From positions 1 through 10,963 of the forward strand of contig CAZKXX010000113.1 of NCBI GenBank assembly GCA_964556705.1: a DNA stretch of 10,963 nt, written 5' to 3'. The notes below the pieces were generated by a model. That model was not told the origin of the DNA. It did no database searches and saw only the letters and a list, made by a program, of their open reading frames with translations. How positions within the stretch are numbered: the stretch's first letter is position 1; each line of letters opens with the position of its first letter. This stretch comes from CAZKXX01 sp964556705 (GTDB lineage: Bacteria > Acidobacteriota > Terriglobia > UBA7540). The translations under genes and the position numbers were made by a program. Of the stretch, positions 6,365-10,963 are shown piece by piece.

Positions 6365-6718
6365 GTGGACGAACAGCAATTCAAGGATCGCACGCGCCGG
6401 TTTGCGCTTGCCACAGTCAAGCTGGTTGAAAGTCTACCGAGGACGCGAAGCGCGGAAATTCTCGGCCGCCAGCTCTTGCGTTCTGGAACCTCGGTCGGCG
6501 CGAACTACCGTTCCGCGTGCCGCGGAAAATCCCGGCAGGACGTCATCGCGAAGGTTTCGATCGTAGAAGAAGAAGCGGATGAGAGCATTTGCCGGATAGA
6601 CCTGCTGGTCGATTCAGGGATTGTGCACGCTGAGCGGATTGAGGCTCTCAGAAAGGAAGCGAACGAACTGGTCGCCATGACGGTGGCCTCCATTAAACCC
6701 CTGCGAATTCGGAAGTAA
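6365..6718 (+). CDS. Four-helix bundle protein (S23 / 23S rRNA IVS-type)
   Basis: The product has 117 residues from GTG 6365. I chose this start because GAAGG lies 8 bases upstream and the protein then begins MDEQQFKDRTRRFAL, as relatives commonly do; the open frame extends to TTG 6335, adding ten unlikely residues. The family hallmark GRQLLRSGTSVGANYR lies at 34-49, followed by IAKVSIVEEEADES and a third and fourth helix ending MTVASIKPLRIRK. Relatives are encoded in intervening sequences of 23S rRNA, and the Avd protein of diversity-generating retroelements shares the fold; most free-standing copies have no known function. There is no reverse transcriptase or rRNA here. The gene is bounded by near-identical 33-base inverted repeats, so it looks like the cargo of a small cassette. 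A role in RNA or DNA binding is plausible because the surface is basic, but is not shown. Confidence 0.9.
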   Translation: MDEQQFKDRTRRFALATVKLVESLPRTRSAEILGRQLLRSGTSVGANYRSACRGKSRQDVIAKVSIVEEEADESICRIDLLVDSGIVHAERIEALRKEANELVAMTVASIKPLRIRK

Positions 6719-6741
6719 ATCAGAACGGCGAGTTCGCCGGC

Positions 6742-6774
6742 TAATCCAGAATCCAAAATCTAAAATCCAAAATC
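6742..6774. repeat. Right terminal inverted repeat of the four-helix-bundle cassette
   Basis: This is the inverted copy of 6246-6278 (30 of 33 identical; 29-base core with two mismatches) built of AATCCAAAATC units. It ends 4 bases before the uppP start codon, so it occupies the place where the uppP ribosome binding site would be. Confidence 0.85.
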
Positions 6775-6778
6775 CCGC

Positions 6779-7597
6779 ATGCCTCTTTATCAGGCCATCG
6801 TCCTCGCCCTCGTCCAGGCGGCGACGGAATTTCTTCCCATTTCCAGCACCGGGCATCTGGTGCTGGTGCCGTGGCTGCTGAAGTGGCAGCACCCGGGCCT
6901 GACGTTTGACGTGGCGCTGCACTTCGGAACGCTGCTGGCGGTGGCCGTCTATTTCCGCCGCGAGTGGCTGGCGATGCTGGGCGCGGCGGCGGGCTTCAAG
7001 CCCGCGAATTCCGAACCCGGCTACGACCGCCGCCTGTTCGTGTATCTCGTCCTCGCCACGATTCCCGGCGCGCTCGCGGGACTTTTCCTCGAAGAGATCG
7101 TCGAAAACGTTCTGCGCGACCCGATGGTGATCGGCGTGGCGCTGATTGTGGTGGCGCTGCTGATGGGCGCAGGCGAAAAGTTCAGCTCGCACAAACGCGC
7201 GGTTTCCGACATCACGCTGCGCGACGCGATGCTGATCGGCGTCGCGCAGGCCATCGCGCTCATCCCCGGCGTTTCGCGCTCGGGCATCACGATGACGGCG
7301 GGACTGCTGCTCGGCCTGAAGCGTCCGGCCTCGGCGCGTTTCTCCTTTCTCCTTTCAACTCCAGTCATCGCCGGCGCCGCGGTCCTGAAGGGTTACGAAG
7401 TCTATCGCACGGGGCTGCCGCCGGAGATGGTCCTGCCCTTCATGGTGGGGATTGCGGTGGCCGCGTTCGCCGCCTACTTCGTCATCGCCTGGCTGCTGCG
7501 CTTCCTGACGACCAATACCTTCAAGATTTTCATTGTTTACCGCATCATTCTGGGCGTGATAGTATTGGCCCTCGGATGGGGAGGGCGTCACGCCTAG
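6779..7597 (+). CDS. uppP: Undecaprenyl-diphosphatase UppP (BacA family)
   Basis: This 272-residue inner-membrane enzyme dephosphorylates undecaprenyl pyrophosphate to recycle the lipid carrier for peptidoglycan and other envelope polymers; overproduction in other bacteria gives bacitracin resistance. The catalytic motif QAATEFLPISSTGH is complete: Q13 and E17 of the (E/Q)xxxE motif, S23 and H26. IPGVSRSGIT supplies R167, equivalent to the essential arginine of Escherichia coli UppP. Multiple hydrophobic segments cover most of the protein (roughly 45-60, 86-104, 116-130, 152-165, 190-204, 217-241, 250-268). The ATG at 6779 is right by homology. However, no Shine-Dalgarno precedes it: the upstream bases are the end of the cassette's inverted repeat. 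Translation may rely on an unstructured AT-rich leader or be reduced. ftsK follows after 112 bases. Confidence 0.97.
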   Translation: MPLYQAIVLALVQAATEFLPISSTGHLVLVPWLLKWQHPGLTFDVALHFGTLLAVAVYFRREWLAMLGAAAGFKPANSEPGYDRRLFVYLVLATIPGALAGLFLEEIVENVLRDPMVIGVALIVVALLMGAGEKFSSHKRAVSDITLRDAMLIGVAQAIALIPGVSRSGITMTAGLLLGLKRPASARFSFLLSTPVIAGAAVLKGYEVYRTGLPPEMVLPFMVGIAVAAFAAYFVIAWLLRFLTTNTFKIFIVYRIILGVIVLALGWGGRHA

Positions 7598-7709
7598 GTG
7601 CGCGACGCCGGGGTTCGGGGGACGGTCCTTCAAGCGCCAAGCATCGCCGTCACCCGACGCCGGGCACCTGAGGGCAGTTTCCGCCGGTTCGGCCACGAGA
7701 GGCCCGAAG

Positions 7710-10130
7710 ATGCCGACTCCGTCCGCCGTCACGCCCGCCAAGGGGCGCGAATCATCCTCGCGAACTTCCCCCGAAAAGCGCTCCACGCTGCTCGATCCGC
7801 GCCGGCTCTTCGAGCTGACCGGATTTCTCCTTTCGGTGGGGGGGCTGCTTCTGCTCCTGAGCCTCGGCTCGTACCATCCGCTCGACCCGTCGCTCAATTC
7901 GGCTTCGGGCGCCGCGGGCCCGGCGCAGAACTGGATCGGCGCGGTCGGAGCTTTCGGCGCGGACCTGCTGCTCCAGACGCTCGGCTGGGTGGCGTTTCTT
8001 CTGCCCGTCGTCTGCTTCGTCGTCGGCGCGCGGCTGCTGCTGGCCCGGCCGTTTGAAACGCCCTGGATCACCGCCGCCGGCACCCTGCTTCTTCTCACTT
8101 CTCTCGCAACGCTGCTCGAACTTTTTCCCTACACGCCGCGCATCGCGGGGCTGGTTCGCGGCAGCGGACTGCTGGGCTTTCTGCTCGCCGGCGGGCTGAC
8201 GGAGATCTTCAACCGAGTCGGCGCCGCGATTGTGGCCTCGGCGCTCTTTATTACTTCTCTCTTTCTGGTGACCCAGTTCTCATTCCGCTGGGCGGCGGGC
8301 TGGCTGAAAGGCGCGGCGGGAGTTGTGAACGCGCTGCGCGCGCGCTTCGCCGCATACCTCGAAGCCCGTCGCAAAGCGCGGCTCGCTCAAGAAGTGGCGC
8401 GCCAGCGCGTGCTCGGCAAACAGCCGGTGGTGGTGCAGCGCGTCTCCACCAAGGCCGCGCCCGAGCCGCCGAAGCCCGCGGCAACTGCTCCCGATGCCCA
8501 AGCCGAAGAGCCGGCGCGCGGGCGGCCTTACACAAGCGTGCTTCCGCGCCCTCGCACCGCCTCCGAAACCTCCGCGGCCCCCGAACCGGAGTCCGCGCCC
8601 GTTCCGCGGGCGGCGGCGGCGCCTGCACCGCGCATCGTCGGACGCGCCGCCCACGCTTACAAGCTGCCCGCTTCCACCCTGCTGCGTCCCGCCGAAGACC
8701 AGCAGATGATCAACGAAAGCGAACTGAAGGAGCGCGCCGCGGCGCTGACCGAGAAATTCTCCGAGTTCGGCGTCACCGGCGCCGTGACCCAGATCCATCC
8801 CGGGCCGGTGGTGACGACTTACGAGTTCAAGCCCGAAGCCGGCATCAAGTACAGCCGCATCACCAACCTTGTGGACGACCTCTGCCTGGCGATGAAGGCC
8901 GAGTCCATTCTCATCGAGCGCATCGCGGGCAAGTCCACGGTGGGCATTGAAGTGCCGAACCAGCATCGCGAGATCATCCACCTGCGGGAGATGATCGAAT
9001 CGCCGGAATTCGCCGCGTCTTCTTCGCGGCTCACGCTCTGCCTGGGCAAAGACATCCACGGCAAGAACCGCATCGGCGACCTCGCGCAAATGCCGCACCT
9101 GCTCATCGCCGGCTCCACGGGCGCAGGCAAAAGCGTCGCCATCAACTCGATGATTCTTTCGGTGCTCTACAAGTCCACGCCCGAAGAAGCCAAGCTCATT
9201 CTGATCGATCCCAAGCGGCTCGAGCTGGGACTCTACGAGGGCGTGCCGCACCTCTTCACACCCATCGTCACCGAGCCCAAGCAGGCCGCCAACGTGCTGC
9301 GCCGCGCCACGATTGAAATGGAAGAGCGGCTGAAGAAACTCGCCGAGCACGGCGTGCGGAACATCGACCAGTACAACAAGCTCTTCGAGCCCGAGACCAC
9401 GCCCAGCCTGTTCGATTCCAACGGGCAGCAGGAACATCCGCTGCCCTACATCGTCATCGTCATTGACGAGCTGGCCGACCTGATGATGGTGGAGCCGCAG
9501 GGCGTGGAAGAGTCCATCACGCGCCTGGCGCAGATGGCGCGCGCCGTGGGCATCCACCTGATTCTTGCCACGCAGCGGCCGTCCGTGGACGTCATCACCG
9601 GGCTCATCAAGGCCAACATGCCGTCGCGCATTTCGTTCCGAGTGGCCTCGAAGGTGGACTCGCGGACGATCCTCGACGCGAACGGGGCCGAGGCGCTGCT
9701 CGGCAAGGGCGACATGCTCTTCATGCCGCCGGGCAGTTCGCGCCTGGTGCGCCTGCACGGGCCGCTCGTGACGGAGAAGGAAATCGGCAAGGTCGTGAGC
9801 TGGTGGAAATCGCAGTCGGCGCCGCAATACAACGAGGAATTCCTCAAGCCCTTCCGCGACAAGGAACGCGGCGCGGAGGCGCTCGACGATGAGGACGATT
9901 CCTCCGAGCTCGACGAGGTTTACGAAGAAGCGGTGCGGCTGGTGGTGGAGTCCGGCAAAGCTTCGACGTCGCTGCTCCAGCGCCGGCTGCGGCTCGGCTA
10001 CGGACGCGCCGCGCGGCTCATCGACATGATGGAGAAAGACGGCATCGTCAGCGCGCCCGACGGCTCCAAGCCGCGCGAGGTGCTGAAAAAACCCGACTGG
10101 CTGCATGAAGTGGACGCCTCCCTGAGGTAA
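7710..10130 (+). CDS. ftsK: DNA translocase FtsK/SpoIIIE
   Basis: This 806-residue septum-located ATP-driven translocase moves chromosome ends across the division plane and activates dimer resolution. The N-terminal membrane domain has four or five hydrophobic segments (about 34-54, 76-110, 119-139, 150-165, 170-190). A Pro/Ala-rich linker of only about 70 residues follows (about 245-320), much shorter than in E. coli. The motor has an alpha domain from about 330, Walker A GSTGAGKS at 468-475 and Walker B IVIVIDELAD with D586 and E587. ATQRPSVDVITGLIKANMPS follows. The C-terminal gamma winged helix, which reads oriented DNA sequences, covers about 735-795 (EAVRLVVESGKASTSLLQRR, LGYGRAARLIDMME). 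All key parts are intact. The start ATG has GAGAGG 7 bases upstream. A pilZ-type gene follows after 39 bases. Confidence 0.97.
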   Translation: MPTPSAVTPAKGRESSSRTSPEKRSTLLDPRRLFELTGFLLSVGGLLLLLSLGSYHPLDPSLNSASGAAGPAQNWIGAVGAFGADLLLQTLGWVAFLLPVVCFVVGARLLLARPFETPWITAAGTLLLLTSLATLLELFPYTPRIAGLVRGSGLLGFLLAGGLTEIFNRVGAAIVASALFITSLFLVTQFSFRWAAGWLKGAAGVVNALRARFAAYLEARRKARLAQEVARQRVLGKQPVVVQRVSTKAAPEPPKPAATAPDAQAEEPARGRPYTSVLPRPRTASETSAAPEPESAPVPRAAAAPAPRIVGRAAHAYKLPASTLLRPAEDQQMINESELKERAAALTEKFSEFGVTGAVTQIHPGPVVTTYEFKPEAGIKYSRITNLVDDLCLAMKAESILIERIAGKSTVGIEVPNQHREIIHLREMIESPEFAASSSRLTLCLGKDIHGKNRIGDLAQMPHLLIAGSTGAGKSVAINSMILSVLYKSTPEEAKLILIDPKRLELGLYEGVPHLFTPIVTEPKQAANVLRRATIEMEERLKKLAEHGVRNIDQYNKLFEPETTPSLFDSNGQQEHPLPYIVIVIDELADLMMVEPQGVEESITRLAQMARAVGIHLILATQRPSVDVITGLIKANMPSRISFRVASKVDSRTILDANGAEALLGKGDMLFMPPGSSRLVRLHGPLVTEKEIGKVVSWWKSQSAPQYNEEFLKPFRDKERGAEALDDEDDSSELDEVYEEAVRLVVESGKASTSLLQRRLRLGYGRAARLIDMMEKDGIVSAPDGSKPREVLKKPDWLHEVDASLR

Positions 10131-10169
10131 AATCCCGCCCCGGTACTCACGCCGCGGAGGAGCCGCTCG

Positions 10170-10511
10170 ATGACGACTGAACAAATTCCCAATCGCCGGC
10201 GGACGGCGCGCGTCCCGCACCACGCGCGCATCGTCCTGAGCGGAAGCGACGCCGACGGGTTTGCGTTCGCCGAAGAGACCGAGACCGTCACCGTCAGCAA
10301 GAACGGCCTCACGGTGCGCAGCCGATACAACCTGGCGCTCGGCGAAGAACTTTCGGTGAAAACGAAGGAGAAGAATCGCGTCGCGCAGTTTCAGGTGGTT
10401 TGGGTCGGGAAGGAAGGCACGCCGAACGAAGGGCTGGTCGGGCTCGAATGGGTCGAGCCGTCGCGCTTCTGGGGCATCGACTTCCCCCCGGACCACTGGG
10501 GAAGCGCGTAA
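10170..10511 (+). CDS. PilZ-domain protein, degenerate c-di-GMP motif
   Basis: The 113-residue single-domain protein has the first PilZ motif RxxxR (R10-R14 in RRRTARV) and a second motif TVSKNG (41-46) in which the usual Asp/Asn of (D/N)xSxxG is Thr41. PilZ domains bind cyclic di-GMP through these motifs; with the second altered, binding may be weak or lost. The C-terminus EPSRFWGIDFPPDHW resembles PilZ-like proteins I associate with Acidobacteriota. It is soluble, with no signal peptide. GGAGG lies about 9 bases before the ATG, a strong ribosome binding site. It follows ftsK by 39 bases and may be co-transcribed. An effector partner is not visible. Confidence 0.82.
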   Translation: MTTEQIPNRRRTARVPHHARIVLSGSDADGFAFAEETETVTVSKNGLTVRSRYNLALGEELSVKTKEKNRVAQFQVVWVGKEGTPNEGLVGLEWVEPSRFWGIDFPPDHWGSA

Positions 10512-10544
10512 TCCGAAACGGCGCGAAAAGGCCGCCCGCCGCGG

Positions 10545-10605
10545 TAGTGTCCTAATTCTGTGTTGCTGGTTGGTAGCGGCCTAGCGAGTGAGGGCCGCCA
10601 ATGGG
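10545..10605. other. Composition boundary with IS-like end and GCGGCC hairpin
   Basis: At about 10545 the sequence changes from GC-rich to AT-richer. TAGTGTCCTAATTCTGTG (10545-10562) has the look of an insertion-sequence terminus, possibly IS256-type, but only one end is visible and no family is confirmed. GCGGCC (10576-10581) and GGCCGC (10593-10598) form a 6-bp stem with an 11-base loop between the convergent genes. No U-tract flanks it, so it is a weak terminator candidate at best. Confidence 0.3.
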
Positions 10606-10963
10606 TCATTCGGCCAAGAACCCGGCAAATGACAATTGCCGCTCGAATAGTCTTGCAAACTTTTTCCGAAAGTCAGTCATGTCGTGACAGAGCTTCATAA
10701 TCGTAATGATCTTCGTGATTTGGTCGTGGACTGCCTCGCGCCCAAACTTCTTTAGCCACTGATGATGATTCTGCAAGAAATGAGGGTCTGGGTTTTTCTT
10801 CCTGAGTTCTTTACCGACATCCGGGTCCACGGCATCGTAAACGAACATCATCACGTACTTTCCCCAACGAAGCGGACGGGAACGGGGCGAGTAGTGAACC
10901 CCTTCAAGTCTTGCTAGCTCAAACCAAAATTCATCGGGAAACATCTTCGCCCATTCCTGCATT
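10606..10963 (-). CDS. P63C-domain protein, C-terminal part (runs off window)
   Basis: At least 119 C-terminal codons are present; the N-terminus lies beyond the right edge, and the Met at 10962 is probably internal. The visible part matches the P63C domain in order: FPDEFWFELARLEG, a region ending RWGKYVMMFVYDAV (family pattern P..vGkltndiVYerl), KELRKKNPDP, the hallmark HHQWLKKFGREAVHDQI and a helical end DFRKKFARLFERQL. P63C proteins are found in phage, plasmid and accessory regions and their function is not established. The coding region is clearly less GC-rich than everything else in the window and is convergent with the pilZ-type gene, which supports horizontal acquisition. Family assignment is from recalled motifs. 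Confidence 0.75.
   Translation of the reverse strand, partial: MQEWAKMFPDEFWFELARLEGVHYSPRSRPLRWGKYVMMFVYDAVDPDVGKELRKKNPDPHFLQNHHQWLKKFGREAVHDQITKIITIMKLCHDMTDFRKKFARLFERQLSFAGFLAE

Larger units (their letters stand above)
6246..6774 (+). mobile_element. Putative repeat-bounded cassette carrying a four-helix-bundle gene
   Basis: The 529-base unit consists of a 33-base left repeat, an 86-base leader, the four-helix-bundle gene, a short tail and the 33-base inverted right repeat. It sits precisely between rnj and uppP, genes of an otherwise compact plus-strand group. No transposase or recombinase is encoded, so if mobile it must be moved in trans. I see no clear target-site duplication. Mobility is inferred from the repeat boundaries only. 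Confidence 0.5.

Noticed and set aside
6246..6774. Diversity-generating retroelement (four-helix-bundle protein as Avd)
   Set aside because: No reverse transcriptase, template repeat or variable repeat is in the window; only the fold family is shared.
6246..6774. CRISPR array or simple satellite from the GATTTTGG repeats
   Set aside because: There are only two clusters in inverted orientation, no regular spacers, and a coding gene lies between them.
8280..10496. A 738-codon minus-strand open frame opposite ftsK and pilZ
   Set aside because: Runs antisense through FtsK motor motifs and the PilZ gene; composition typical of a third-position GC shadow.
10606..10962. Complete 118-residue gene starting at the Met at 10962
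   Set aside because: The open frame continues past the window edge and the conserved P63C block starts right at this point, so the true N-terminus is outside.

Overview
The window is a GC-rich bacterial chromosome segment with dense genes of conserved families. I infer an Acidobacteriota-like genome from three things. The secreted TPR proteins carry small accessory domains I associate with that phylum. The PilZ protein ends in an FWG...FPP..W signature. The intergenic DNA holds structured repeats of the TCATCC type. No rRNA or other decisive marker is present, so this is inference.

Left part (1-3887), all genes on the minus strand: a folded intergenic repeat (8-139); a secreted HExxH metallopeptidase-like protein with TPRs and a C-terminal beta domain (196-2076); a secreted protein with six TPRs (2189-3109, perhaps starting at 3133); and a YceI-family periplasmic lipid-binding protein (3219-3887). 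The stretch 3888-4562 has no convincing gene. On the minus strand it holds a possible diverged cobalamin riboswitch and an inverted repeat ahead of yceI, plus repeat remnants.

Right part (4563-10511), all genes on the plus strand: ribonuclease J, a small four-helix-bundle (S23/IVS-type) protein, undecaprenyl-pyrophosphate phosphatase UppP, the DNA translocase FtsK and a short PilZ-domain protein. RNA decay, cell-wall lipid carrier recycling and chromosome segregation are housekeeping functions. The four-helix-bundle gene is an intruder: it sits between two near-identical 33-base inverted repeats (30 of 33 match) that begin 9 bases after the rnj stop and end 4 bases before the uppP start codon. 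This cassette is the strongest candidate in the window for a poorly described mobile or selfish unit.

The right edge (about 10545 to the end) switches abruptly to AT-richer DNA and carries the C-terminal part of a P63C-domain protein on the minus strand, which looks like horizontally acquired DNA.

Two genes (rnj and the six-TPR gene) have a perfect Shine-Dalgarno sequence at ideal spacing from a non-canonical triplet (ATC and ACG) and no comparable site at a canonical start. This may mean rare start codons or sequence errors.
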